DNA of 64,000 bases from Hygrocybe punicea. Lineage: Eukaryota > Basidiomycota > Agaricomycetes > Agaricales > Hygrophoraceae. The notes beneath the pieces were generated by a model. The model was not told where the DNA came from, made no database searches, and saw nothing but the letters and a program-made list of their open reading frames with translations. Position 1 is the stretch's first letter, and each line of letters begins with the position of its first letter. Both the position numbers and the translations under genes were made by a program. The DNA lies in contig OY744469.1 of assembly GCA_963556145.1 (NCBI GenBank), positions 4,870,767 through 4,934,766 on the forward strand. Reading direction: 5' to 3'. Positions 33,892 to 45,127 of this stretch are shown in pieces.

Positions 33892-36719
33892 TGGAGTGGG
33901 TGGAAGTCCTACTCCATGCATGGATGGGTCAAGGTGGTCTCATAGTCATGAACTGTCTACTACAAGTCTAATCCTATGAAGTCTCTATCAACCATGGGAA
34001 CATCACGTGATCACTGGACTAGTGGGCCACAATCCACTAGTCCATGCACCCCTCACCAAAAAACGGCGGCGTCCTTGTCGCCTGGCTTAAGGCATGTCAC
34101 GAGTGCACTCGTGGGTGATCTGGATCCGAACTTGCGAGTTTGTTTAATCAAAATTTACTTACCCAGATCCGTGTGGGTTTTTCAATCCACTGGACTTGGA
34201 TCCATGGGTCGGCTACCCACGGATCCACGGGTACTCGCAGGTGACCTGGGGCTCGACGTGCTTTGGACCGCGAACCATCCTCCTCCACCCTCAAATTTCC
34301 TTGCAAGCCACAGTGCCACGTCAACTGACGTGGGCCTGGGGTTGCGAGGAGTTGGGAGGAGTGGGGAGGAGGGGACCTTTCAGCGGCACCGTGCCACCAC
34401 CACAGCTGTTGCTGCCAGTGCTGTTGCTGCTGTGTGGCTGCTGGTGCCGTTGTTGCTGCTGTTGTTGCTGCCACTATTGCTACTGCTGCTGTTCCCACTG
34501 CAGCTGTTCCTGCTGCTGCCGTTCCCACTGTTGCCATTTCCGCTGCTGCCGTTCCTGCTGTTGCCGTTCCCACTGCTGCCGTTCCCGCTGCTGCTGTCAT
34601 TGCTGCTGCCACAGCTGCCGTGGTTGCCGTGGGCTGCTGCCACATCCACGCTTGTGGGCATCATGGAACTGTGGGGGGTAAGTATAGATAAATAAAATAG
34701 ATGACAACAAAAATTTATCTTAGCAGCGGGGGTGGATGCACCACTCCCCGCTGTGTCCTTGTGTTGCTACCATCCCTGGTTCCCGTCGTGAGTGTGGTGT
34801 TGGTGTGGGCATGGTGTTGGCATGGGTGTTGGCAGGCATTGGTGTGGGCATTGGTGGTGCTGCCGCTGCCGCTGCTGTTGCCAGCTGTCCTCATCATGAT
34901 TCTCTGTGTAATAAAATGTCAGTAAAGTGAAGCTTCTGTGAAAGCTTACCATTTTGTCTTGCTGTTATTGCTGAGTCGACGTTTCGTGTCTTTGTTTAAG
35001 ATCACATGATCTAAGTTCCTGCGATTTCATACACACAAAAATTAAACATTTGAGTATCTACAGAGAATGAGTTTTGGCTGTGACCCACGAGTACTCACAC
35101 AGGTACCTGAGAGATAATACATGACACCCAGATCCGTGAGTATTTCAGACAACAAGTAAATAATACTCATGAGTAAGATACCCACAAGTTTTCCCATGGG
35201 TAAACCCATTGTGACCTGTGGGTTACCCAGAGTTGTAACATGCCTTAGCCTGGCTGTCACAAGAAAAACACAAAGCATAATGAAAACTAGCCAAAACACA
35301 AAACACAAAACACAACCTCAAGAAAGCCCCCTTCGTGGGTCCCAAATCTGGTGCATTCCACTTCAGCCTAGTCTGACATCTTGAGGAAATTCGCAACGCA
35401 AATGCAATGAGGTAGTAATCCGATATGAAATGGTTTCTTGTGACTGTGATAGTATGAATGTGGGGGTGGTGAAGAGGCAAAGCACTGGACATGAGATAGC
35501 ATCAAGGAGAAATAGCATGACATAAAATGAACAGAGTGGGGATAGTAATTCAAAAAATGGAGATAAAAGGATATGTACTCGGGCACTAGAGCGGGCGCCG
35601 GCATCAAGGAATCTCTTCGTGTAGGCTCTGGAAAGTGGTTGTGAGGCTGCGGGGGGCCTCGCGAAGCTGCGAGGGGCCGGGAATATGAAATGCGGGGGCC
35701 ACGAATCAGCGGCGCAGCAAGGGGCAGTGGGGCCTGGAAAGCGGTGGGCCAGGTGAGCGGGGTGTTCCATGGCATCAGGCGTGGGTGTGGCAAGCTACGT
35801 GAGCAGGTGTGTGGCCGTTTATGCTAGAAAGTGGGGCCATTTATGCTGGGAAAGTGGGGTGCATCTCAGTGACACAGCATGTAGCGGGGGTGCTCAAAAA
35901 TGGTAGCGGGGGGCTCTAGCAAGTCGAGCAGGGCTATGGTGAGCCCAGTATAGCTGAATGGGGCTGGGAATAGTGAAAATGTGGGGGGCTCATGACATGG
36001 TGACGTGGCAGGTGTTGTGGGGGCCCAAATGGCTCATTCACGGTCTGTAGGTGCTAACGCGAGTGGGAGCAGGAGCTTGGGCTGTCGAGTGAGGATGCAG
36101 GAAATGCAGTAGGCATGCGAGGAGCTTGGGGTAGTTAAAAAGGCAGGGGTCAAAACATGGTGACACCAGGTCACTGGAAACGGTGGTGACAGCTTGTTGG
36201 GCAGCGACGGGGCACTTCTGGGACATGAGATGAGGGTTCCAGGGCCTAAATGAGTGCGTATGGGGCTGGGGTGCACACAAAATGTGTTTCGTGTAGTGGT
36301 GACATGGCCTGTGGGTGGTAAACTCAAAAACAATCGCGACCGTGTTTTTGGGTCATCAAGGGCAACGTGGGACCTTGTTGGCTTGAACACGAGTGCTGGG
36401 GGGGTAACGCGAGTGTCTGTGGTCGAGTATGAACTGGGAATTGAGGTTGCACTGCAAGCTGTCTAGTGGGGCCGAAAAAAGTCATCCTGACATGAAAAAA
36501 CAAGTGGGAGGGCGTGAAAAAGGCTATGAACAAGAAAAATGTGAGCTGAAACACACTCTCATCACCAAGATGGAGTAGGTGGAAGTCCTACTCCATGGAT
36601 GGGTCAAGGTGGTCTCATAGTCACGAACTGTCTACTACAAGTCTAATCCTACGAAGTCTCTATCAACCATGGGAACATCACGTGATCACTGGACTAGTGG
36701 GCCACAATCCACTAGTCCA
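33892..36719 (+). mobile_element. TRIM-like LTR element 2, containing a nested hAT-like element
   Basis: Direct repeats 33892-34044 and 36571-36719 begin TGGAGT[G/A]GGTGGAAGTCC (hairpin GGAGTAGG...CCTACTCC) and end CTAGTCCA. Both contain ATCACGTGATC. A hairpin GGCGGCGTCCTTGTCGCC follows the left LTR, in the same place as in TRIM element 1, and CTCTCATCACCA precedes the right LTR in both. The interior is G-rich and non-coding (35250-36570). Flanks CCCAG and CCGGA do not match, so the target duplication is unresolved. The element at 34088-35247 is inserted in its leader hairpin. Confidence 0.75.
34088..35247. mobile_element. hAT-like non-autonomous element (interior type 2, ACCCGTG subterminal repeats)
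   Basis: Inverted ends TAAGGCATGT[C/T]AC with a perfect 8-bp duplication GCCTGGCT (34080-34087, 35248-35255). Subterminal zones hold CACGGGT/ACCCGTG-type words. The interior (34260-35060) matches the interior of 37792-39421: TCCTCCTCCACCCTCAAATT, a double palindrome (34299-34350, core CACGTCAACTGACGTG), a CTG-rich tract (34380-34660), CATGGA[A/G]CTGTGGGGGG, and a tail with GATCACATGATC. The termini differ from those of that element. No transposase. Confidence 0.88.
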
Positions 36720-37559
36720 CCGGACAAGTATGTTTCCTCCTGTGATCTGAACCCTGCAGGGTGGCCCATCCCACCCTCGCTGCTCACATTGGTTCCTTCC
36801 CACAGACAGAACCATCCTTCTCAGGGCTGGGAAGCCCTCTAGCTTTCACCCAACCCTCTCTTCACTCACTCTTTCCTTCTCCCAATTCTTACAAGTAGTT
36901 ACATGCCTTGCACATTCCTACCTCTCTTCTACCTTGCAATCTAAGCTTCACCATAACAGACTCTCAAAGACAATCACACAGTGTCAAATTCTCATAGATT
37001 TACAGCTGTTTGCACCTTGACCTCACGTGATACATAGCTAATCAGCTTGATAGTTAGTAATCTCGCACACTGCCAATAATTCCTCAAATATATACCTTTT
37101 AGAGTACAAGTTATTTAGATACTTATCTAAGTTGCAGATGTTACATCGGATGTTTCCGACGTTGCACGTGAATATTCGTTGACAATGCCATCAATGGCGG
37201 CTATCACCAGCGCTCACAATCCCGATGCACGTCAGCATCGCCGCCCACAATGAGCTCAAACTTGTACCATTTGTCAATGAAATTTTCATGTTTTCGGGGC
37301 ACACTTTTTGCATACAGGGTAGAAATGTGTTAAGCTACCTGTTACATATAACAACTCCACAACTCTGATTCCAACTCCGTTACCCACCATGATGATTCCA
37401 CTTTACCACACCTTCCTTTTTCGTTTCCCTTTGCCTTTTGTCTTCTTTTGGACATTGTTGTTTATTCTTGTTCTTGTTCCCTTTTTATCCTTTCTTCTAG
37501 AACAATCCAGACCGACCATGGACTATCCCATGTGACCTTGCTGTATCCAAATAGTCTCC
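36720..37559. other. Flank of TRIM-like element 2 and unassigned repeat
   Basis: 36720-37340 has no recognised gene. From about 37340 the DNA belongs to the repeat that continues at 39430. Confidence 0.35.
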
Positions 37560-37791
37560 TTGCCAATGGACATCATTGCCATTGTCTTTTCCCTTGCCCT
37601 GACATATTGTTTACTTCATCCCACGACAAACCGATACACAATGGCTGTACTCCCAACACAGCTAATTAACGTAATCATCATTGGCAGCATTGCCATCACT
37701 TTCCTTATTGGTTTTTACCTTGTTATGATCTATCTTTGGCATCGGTACCGAAACCCTTCTGCCATTGATACTTCCAACTTCCACCTCAACA
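37560..37791 (+). other. Short ORF with two hydrophobic segments, truncated by an insertion
   Basis: From ATG at 37560 the frame reads MDIIAIVFSLALTYCLL, then LINVIIIGSIAITFLIGFYL followed by a basic MIYLWHRYRN, as in a membrane-anchored peptide of about 80 residues. The frame meets the element at 37792; past it, the ancestral frame would stop a few codons on (39430-39445). Whether it was ever a gene is uncertain. Confidence 0.25.
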
Positions 37792-38559
37792 TAGTGTTGC
37801 CAAAGTCCGGTTTGGTCTGGTTTTTGGCCCTTTTGGCTGAACTCAAAACTGGACCCTCAGTTCAGTTCGGCCCTTCTCCTGAACTGGAACTGGAACTGTG
37901 TGGGACCGTTCCGTGCAGTTCGGTCTGCATCTGGACGCGGTTTGGACCGCAAACCATCCTCCTCCACCCTCAAATTTTCTCGCAAGCCACAGCGCCACGT
38001 CAATTGACGTGGGCCTGGGGCTGCGAGCAGTTGGGAGGGGTGGGGAGGAAGGGGGGACCTTTGTTTGGCTGTGTCGCCACTGTTGCTGCGTTGGTGCTGC
38101 ATCGCTGCCGGCGCTGCTGTTGCTGTTGCTGCTGCTGCTGCTGCCGCTGTTGATGCTGCTGCTGTCGCTGTCGCTGCTGCTGCTGTTGTCGTGGCTGCTG
38201 CTGCTGTCACCGTTGCCGCTGCTGCTGTTGCCATTGCTGCTGCTGCTGTCACCGTGGCTGCTGCTGTCGCCGTTGCCGCTGTCGCCATTGCTGCTGCTGC
38301 TGTCGCCGTTGCTGCTGCTGCTGTTGACGCTGCTGCTGTCGCCATTGCTGCTGCTGCTGTCGACGCTGCTGCTGTCGCCATTGCTGCTGCTGCTGTCACC
38401 GTTGCTGCTGCTGCTGCTGCCACTGTCGACACTGCTGCTGTTGCCGTTGCCGCTGCCACTGTCGCTGTTGCCGCTGCTGCTGTCGATGCTGCTGCTGTCG
38501 CCGTTGCCACTGCCGCTGTTGCCGTGGCTGCTGCTGCTGTTGCCGTTGCCGCTGTTGCC

Positions 38560-38594
<35 letters not shown>

Positions 38595-38714
38595 CGATGT
38601 TGCTGCTGTCACCGTTGCCGCTGTCGCCATTGCTGCTGCTGCTGCTGCTGCCGCTGTCAATGCTGCTGCTGCTGTTGCTGTTGCTGCTGCCACTGTCGAT
38701 GCTGCCACTGTCAA

Positions 38715-38749
<35 letters not shown>

Positions 38750-39421
38750 TTGGTGGCAACAACGGCAGCACCAACGCCGCCATTTTCGTTGCAGCTGTGG
38801 CTGCTGCCACTGCTGCTGGGCTTGCCATGGGGCTGCTGCCATGTCCACGCTCACGGGCATCATGGAGCTGTGGGGGGTAAGTATAGATAACCAATGACAT
38901 ACAATAGACAACGTACGTTAGCAGCGGGGGTGGCCGCACCACTCCCCGCTGCATCCTTTTGTTGCTACCATCTGTGGTTCCCATCATGGGCATTGGCATG
39001 GTTTTGGCATGGGCGCGGGCAGGCGTGGGCATGGGCATGGGCCGTGGGGGGCTTCTTTGTGTAAGAAAATATCAGTAAAGTATGAAATAAACTAGTTACT
39101 TACCAGTGTTGCTGTTATTGTTCGTTGTTGTTGTTGTTGAGTTTTGAATTCGCATGTATGTTTAAGGTCACATGACCCAAGTTCTTGCGAGTTCATACCC
39201 AAAAATTAATACAAAAATTGAATATTTCAGTATCTACGTACAAACGAGTTCACAGTTTTGACCCGGTTCCAAGCCGTTCAGAAATTTCTGAAGGGCCCGG
39301 AACCCCACACTGGACCTGCAGTTCAGTTCAGCCAAAGTGCTGAACTTAGTCTGAACTTAGGGTTCGGTTCGGGGTTTGAACCAGGTTCGGTTCGGTTCCA
39401 AACTGGACTACGGCAACACTA
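37792..39421. mobile_element. hAT-like non-autonomous element (interior type 2, GGTTCGG subterminal repeats, CTG tract)
   Basis: Ends TAGTGTTGCC[A/G]AAGTCC... and complement, flanked by a perfect 8-bp duplication CCTCAACA (37784-37791, 39422-39429). Subterminal zones are rich in CGGTT/AACCG and GTTCAGTTC words. The interior shares with 34088-35247 the CTCCTCCACCCTCAAATTT block, a double palindrome (37978-38027, core CACGTCAATTGACGTG), CTG/TGC repeats expanded here to about 650 bp (38105-38755), and the AGCAGCGGGGGTGG block. Poly-Ala and poly-Leu ORFs on both strands come from the repeat and are not called. Confidence 0.9.
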
Positions 39422-39429
39422 CCTCAACA

Positions 39430-39715
39430 ATATCTTTCCCACGTAATTGACAATTGCCATACCTGGATATTTGGTTTCCACTTTCGTATTCTGTGCCTAC
39501 CATTATCCCTCCTGATGGTCCGATGACATTCCTCACCTGCATGCATGCCCTGAACAATCCTTGATCACAAGACATTTCACTGTTTCCTCCAATCCGACCA
39601 TCGCCGAAGCACATACCTTCAGACTTCGACCACAGACCATACGACTTCCCAATACAGTGAACCGACCCTCATTGTGTATTGTTCACATGACATCGCTTCA
39701 ATGCAGCACCCAACA
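39430..39715 (+). repeat. Dispersed repeat, copy 2
   Basis: Reverse-complement match to 23641-23950. Its left continuation is 37340-37791, separated by the hAT-like insertion. The match ends near 39713, next to DNA with GGGTT/ACCCG words (39722-39870) of unknown origin. Confidence 0.65.
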
Positions 39716-40060
39716 TCTTATTAGGGATGACCATGGGTTCAGGGTCAACTGTGGGTTTCCAAATAAGGGTGCCTTGGGTACAGGGGGTTATGCGATTACC
39801 AACCCTCTCCCAACCGTCACCCGTCATCACGGTGCCACGGGTTGCTCAGGTTTTGTCACGGTTACATCTACAAGTCAGAAGGTATGTGAACAGCAGGTAT
39901 CTTGCTATTATTCATGCACAGTGATGTAGGCTGACTGAAACTTTGACAGATCCACCCGGCCCCACTCTATTGTCTATGCGTTAGGATCCACTGCTCCAGA
40001 CTGCTGCTTGGAGGCATAAAAGGTGGTCCCTCTTGTGTTTGTACGTCTATTCCCATTCCT

Positions 40061-41220
40061 TTGATGCCCACCAAAGCTAAATCGATGAAGTACAAGACTG
40101 CCCTGGTAACCTCTTCACACAACAAGGGGACATCTAGTAAGAGATCTGCCACTCTCACTACATTGACCACTCACTCTGTTGCTTCGTCTGCTGCACCCTC
40201 TGCTGCACCCTCAGTTGTGCCCTCAGTTGCGCCCTTGGTTGCCACATCCAGGGTGAGTTCTATTGCCGGCAACACTGATGTGGATCCAGAGCAGTCTGAG
40301 GCCGGTACCGAGTCTGACTCAGATGTAGGCGATCCCCAGAAGCAACTCAGTATATTCAAGGTTTCTGGATTGTCTTGCACCGCTAATTGTAGTTATATTG
40401 CAGACAAACTTCAGAAGGCTTGGCGTTCCCTGATCTATATGTTTTTCAGGCCCACCATGCTCATCCAGTTCCACAATGGCTGCCTCTGCCATTTCTTCCA
40501 ATGCACCGCTCGTCAGTGCAAGACTTCAGTCGGTGGAGTAAAGATAGTGTTGCCACGGCTATAGCCGATGTTTTTTGAAAAATTGCCTTTTTAGGCTAGT
40601 AAAATTAGTCAAAATTATGAAAATATTTGAGGAGATGGGCAAAGCCAAAAGCTGGGGGGTCACTTAAGGGTGCTAAGAATTTGGTGCCCAATATTCAGAG
40701 TTATTCAACCATAGCTGTTGAGCCTAGCCAGCTACCATCCAACAGCTATCCCTGAAGAACCCTGAGAATTGAGCCCCAAATCCTTAGCACCCTTAAGTGA
40801 CCCCTCAGCTTTTGGCTTCGCCCATCTCCTCAAATATTTTCATAATTTTGCCTAATTTTACTAGCCTAAAAAGGCAATTTTTCAAAAAACATCGGCTATA
40901 GCCATGGCAACACTAAGTAAAGAGGTATCAAGACTCCAAAGATCGGGCCTCCACCGCCAATCTCAAGGCACATGCCATCAAGTGCCATGGCAAAGATGCC
41001 GTGAAGGTCGCCATAGGTACTCCGGGGGCCATCTCTGCTGTGAGCGGCTCGATCTTTTCTGCATTTGCTCAGCAAGGCCAGATTGCTCAACGATACTCAC
41101 ATTGCGCCCATACAAATGTGGAAGAGCTGGATGAGTACTTGCGCACACCACACCTTACAGCGTATTGTTTCCATGAAACATGGGTCAGCCGAGATGGACA
41201 ATTCCCACTTGAAGTGGTCT
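40061..41220 (+). pseudogene. hAT-family transposase N-terminus with BED zinc finger, interrupted by a MITE
   Basis: ATG at 40061. Low-complexity Ser/Ala/Pro repeats (APSAAPSVVPSVAP) and an acidic stretch, then a possible short intron near 40363-40400, KAWRSLIYMFFRPT (40417) and CHFFQCTARQCKTSVGGV (40485). The finger is cut at 40544 and resumes at 40924 with KRYQDSKDRASTANLKAHAI and KCHGKDAV, together a BED-type C-x4-C...H-x4-C finger as in Agaricomycete hAT transposases. It continues with IFSAFAQQGQIAQRYSHCA (41050), after which homology to the family is lost and a minisatellite begins (41225). The catalytic and dimerisation regions are absent, so it is inactive. A related full-length enzyme could drive the TAGTGTTGCC elements. 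Confidence 0.78.
40545..40915. mobile_element. 371-bp hAT-like MITE with long inverted repeats
   Basis: TIRs of about 150 bp beginning TAGTGTTGCCACGGCTATAG, with a perfect 8-bp duplication AGTAAAGA (40537-40544, 40916-40923). Inserted within the BED-finger coding sequence. Its first ten bases equal those of 6592-7950, 37792-39421 and 46618-46818. Confidence 0.92.
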
Positions 41221-41224
41221 AGCA

Positions 41225-41965
41225 GACCTCGGCCAACCAATATCTTTTCCCAAGGCAGATGGCTTGGCCGAGGCATACAGCTGGCCACCCCGAGTGGGTT
41301 GGCCAACCAGGGGATATTTTGCCGAACTGGGTGGGGGTTTCAGCTTGCCATCAGACATGGGTTGGCCGACCATCTGCCATATATTGGCTGGCCACCAGGC
41401 ATGGGTTGGCCAACCAGTAGAGATATTTTGGCTGGCCATCCAGCGTGGGTTGGCCGACCCAACTGGATATATTGGCTGGCCATTAGACATGGGTTGGCCG
41501 ACACAGCTGGATATATTGGCTGGCCATTAGGCATGGGTTGGCTGACCCACTGCCATATGTTGGCTGGCCATCAGGCATGGGTTGGCCGACCCACTTGCAT
41601 ATTTGGCTGGCCAGGAAGCCTGGATTGGTGGACTGTCTGGCTTATCTTGGCTGGCCATCAGGCCTGGGTTGGCTGACCCACTTACACATTTTGGCTGGCC
41701 ATCAGGCATTGGTTGGCCAACCCACTGGCATATATGGGCTTGCCATCAAGTGTGGGTTTGCCAACCCTCTAGCCTATATTGGCTCCCTATCAGGCATGGG
41801 CTGGCATACAAGCAGGGATATTTTACGTGGCCATCAGGCATTGGTTGGCTGACTAGCAGAGAAATGTGGTTGACCAGCAGAGATGGGTTGGCTGATGCAT
41901 TGGCTGGCCAGTTAGCATGGGTTGATCAACAGCAATGGGTACGTTGGCTAGTCAACTAATAGTGT
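41225..41965 (+). repeat. 44-bp minisatellite, about 15 units
   Basis: Units of about 44 bp with consensus parts CCATCAGGCATGGGTTGGCC, GACCCA and ATATTGGCTGG; divergence rises toward the right. ORFs across it only reflect the repeat. It replaces the rest of the transposase gene. Confidence 0.88.
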
Positions 41966-42857
41966 TTGGCCTACCATGGAACAGCATCTTGTGGGAATAT
42001 GTTTTCACCAGAAAATGTTTTGCTCAGCCAGCACAAGCTGGTTTTCACAGAGGTGGGTGGTCATTTCACCTAGCCAATAGGTATGACTAGCAATCTGAGA
42101 GATTTATCTTGTCTGGTCACATGCTCCAATTTTACAACAACCAATTACATGAAAAGTGGCTGGTTCAATCAAGTAATGTATTCACATATTTTCATCTTGA
42201 GAAGATATCTGAATATTATATTCGTCCTCCAAACTTCCTCCCAGTGACTTAGGGTTAGGGTTAGCAGCGATAAAAATCAATAAATAGGCCCACAGTGATT
42301 TACATTACATCCACTAAAGTACAACAATGTGAAATCACACATTTAAGTGTGAAAAGAACACTACGAAGAAAATACAGTTGCAAAGAAAAGTCATTCAGTC
42401 TCAATCTCGAAGGAGGAGCTCTTCTCCTTCTTGATCAAGACTGATTGACAAGAGAAGTAATGTCAAAATTTTTGCAAACACAGAACAAACAAACCATGAA
42501 AATACAAATGAAACACAATACAAGAAATTGAGACAAGTAAAACACATCACCTGTTGATACAATGTCAATAATACAAGGATTAATAATGAAAATGAGACTT
42601 ACCCAATAAATTCTTGTCAATGCCACCAGGCCTGCTACAAGTAGGTTGCCTAGCCAGGAACTCAGGTGGATTCACCCTCCCTGAATTCCTAATCGAAGAC
42701 CCATGGTGGAAAGCGCTCATTGCTGAGGACCCACCACCGACGGTTGGGCATGCAGAGATACCACAATATTCACTAAAAAGTAATCCTTGAAAAGAGTATT
42801 GTTAGTAATCAGCTAACAGAAATCCCTTATCTGAATGCAAACATGACAAAGACAATA
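41966..42857. other. AT-rich DNA, no gene recognised
   Basis: Contains TTAGGGTTAGGGTTAG at 42249-42264 (telomere-like, too short to interpret). Nothing else identified. Confidence 0.3.
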
Positions 42858-43240
42858 CAGTGTTCAATGGCTCCTTTGAACACTACCAGTCCTTTGAACA
42901 CCCTAATTTAATTGATTCTGTACTGATTTCTACTGCTAAAAAGTGTTCTAATTCCCTCAGTGCATCATCTGAACCTATCTGGACATTTATTTTGATTCAG
43001 AACCATCAATAAAATTAGAAACTGAATATTCACAAAGCAGAGAGAAATCTGATCACTCCTTTGAACACTAATGTTTCGATCATAAAACATTCAAATATTA
43101 ATAGATTTCTTTGAAAATTGGATTGAGAGGTCTTTAAATATATAAGCAACTTTTGGTCAACTCAGATTTTGTTCAAGATAATTGGCTACCTGTCGCATTT
43201 TAGGTTACTTTTTGGTGTTCAAAGGAGCCATTGAATACTG
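42858..43240. mobile_element. 383-bp MITE with TA target duplication
   Basis: Inverted ends CAGT[G/A]TTCAATGGCTCC extending about 28 bp, bounded by TA on each side (42856-42857, 43241-43242), as for Tc1/mariner-type elements. The subterminal word TCCTTTGAACAC recurs inside (42891, 43058). Confidence 0.65.
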
Positions 43241-43542
43241 TACCTGACTCCAGAAAAAGCAACAGTAAATGTAGCCCTGTGAACTAAACAGCAAATCCAA
43301 AGGAAATCACATACCTGTCATACCAATAACACTCCAGAATCTCTGGTTGTTGCCCGGTACAACAGCCAAAGATCCTGTAGTGTTATCAAAGATGGCAGTG
43401 GTGGTGGTGAGGTAAGAAGAAATTTTCAACCGGGTTTGATGGGCTTGTAGTTATTTGGTCTTGTAGTTGTTTGTTCATGTGACCCGACGCGTTGTTTTGA
43501 CGGTCACACATGTGTCACAATATAGAATGTCACGTCTGGGTG

Positions 43543-43611
43543 CACCTGATCTTCCCACACTACAAGCCTTATAATAGTGGTTGAACATGTGTCTCAACCA
43601 CTATTATAAGG
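43543..43611. repeat. Truncated palindromic MITE
   Basis: Left arm and centre of the 33651-33743 element, with the right arm broken after AAGGCT. The following 43612-43995 shows no gene; AGTATATAAGTC near 43665 is TATA-like. Confidence 0.75.
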
Positions 43612-43995
43612 CTCTGAAGTCTTAAAACCGCCGATCCGGCCATAAATCAGTCTCCACCCTAGCCTCAGTATATAAGTCTTATTAGTAGTTATTAGTAGCA
43701 TATACTAGTAATGTAGTAGTGTCCTAAATACAGTAATAACCCGTTCAGGAACATCAGGTCTGGTCAGGAACAAGGGCGCTGATGGGCTCGGGCTTTCCCG
43801 TCACCGTTGCCATGGCCCCGCCCATCACTCACAGGCATTTGCGCTCGTCGTCGTCGATGTTGTGCACGACAATTTCACTATCCCGCTGTCTTTTCTTGCA
43901 GAATTTTTTACATATCATAGATATATTCTTATAAATACTGTATATAGACTAATATACATGAAAATAAACAAAATAAAAGAGAAATACAAGAAATA

Positions 43996-44994
43996 ATGAA
44001 TAATGATACATGGGGCGCCGCCGACGAATGGGAGGGTACTCACCTTCATGGAGGCGCCGGACTGGGTCTGGAATTGATAACGAAGGGTGGTGGAGGGTGG
44101 GTGATGAGAGGGATGGACACTGGGAGGCGGGGAAGGGTGCATGGAGAGGGGGGGTGGCGATGGGTGGTGAGGAATGGGCCGGGAATCGAGGCGGATGGTG
44201 GAAAAGTGAGGGGGTGGGTGGGGGAGGGCTCCTGGCCCAGAACGAGCAGCGGGAAGGGGTAAGTATGTGGGGGAAAAGCAGGAGGGGGATGGGTACTCAC
44301 CTGTACCATTAAGGCCCCCCACGGCCCCCTTTGCATTCCATCATCGATAAAAACAATGGGGACGTCATCTACGACGTCCCCATGGTCCCGATAGTGGGTT
44401 TCACAATCCAGATCGCCGCCGCCATCAAGTCGCGCGAGGATGACCGCACCACCAGTTGCAGTGGCGATATCTTGACGCCACGGCTGCTGTTGACCACACC
44501 ATCGCCAGTGGCGACTCTCCACATCGCCCTCGTCGTCTTCGTCGCTGTGCGCCCGGTCCGCCGCCGCTGGTTTCGACGTTCGAGGCCATTGGTTGAAAAA
44601 GTCGGGTGCACTCCTGCGCGGCTTTGAGGACGTCCGGGGTGATGGTCTCTTCGCCAATCGTCGCCGTTGTCATCCTCCTCCTCGTTTCCGTCGTTGTTGA
44701 GGTGGTGGGGAGTGGGAATGTGGCAGGAGGTGAGTTGGGAGGCGGGCATGTGGTAGTAAAAGGCAAGTGAACAAGTACAACTTTCATGTGAGCAAAATAT
44801 ACATGCCTGCGGACATCAGTTCAGCAGTTCTGAACAGCTTGTGAACCGTTTAGACAACCTGGGGGTTGCCTGAACCCTGAACTGGACCCGGGGTTCAGTT
44901 CAGCCCAAGGCGCTGGACTGAACTGAACTTCCGGTTCAGTTCAGAGTTCGAACCGGGTTCGGATCGGTTCTGAACCGAACTTTGTCAGCACTAG
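43996..44994. mobile_element. Partial hAT-like non-autonomous element (right end only)
   Basis: The right 200 bp carry GGTTCAGTTC/GAACTGAAC subterminal repeats and end CTTTGTCAGCACTA, resembling the TAGTGTTG group. No matching left end or copy of the following GCGGTGAG was found, so the left part is lost or my left limit is wrong. The interior is G-rich with GGGGACGTC-ATCTAC-GACGTCCCC (about 44359-44382), a palindrome like those in related elements. Minus-strand frames (44370-44787) look partly coding but no family is recognised. Confidence 0.45.
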
Positions 44995-45127
44995 CGGTGA
45001 GAAGCTAGACATCATAGTGCAAACAAAGCTGAAAGAAATGGTGGATGAACCTGCCCAGCATTAGACAACAGGCAGGTTGAGCACCAGAAAAAGGGCAGAG
45101 GCCGAAGACTGAAAACAGCACAGACAT

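Noticed and set aside
37857..39038. Long ORFs on both strands rich in Ala, Leu or Ser within the CTG tract
   Set aside because: They are produced by the trinucleotide repeat in a mobile element and have no domain, start context or conserved frame.
41065..41959. Trp/Gly-rich ORFs, and a possible CRISPR-like array
   Set aside because: The 44-bp units are adjacent, without unique spacers, in a eukaryotic genome; this is a minisatellite.
42249..42264. TTAGGG telomere-like repeat
   Set aside because: Only two and a half units, with no subtelomeric features nearby.
43996..44787. Basic and acidic ORFs on both strands in the partial hAT-like element
   Set aside because: High-GC frames, no recognisable domain, and no evidence that any one frame is favoured.
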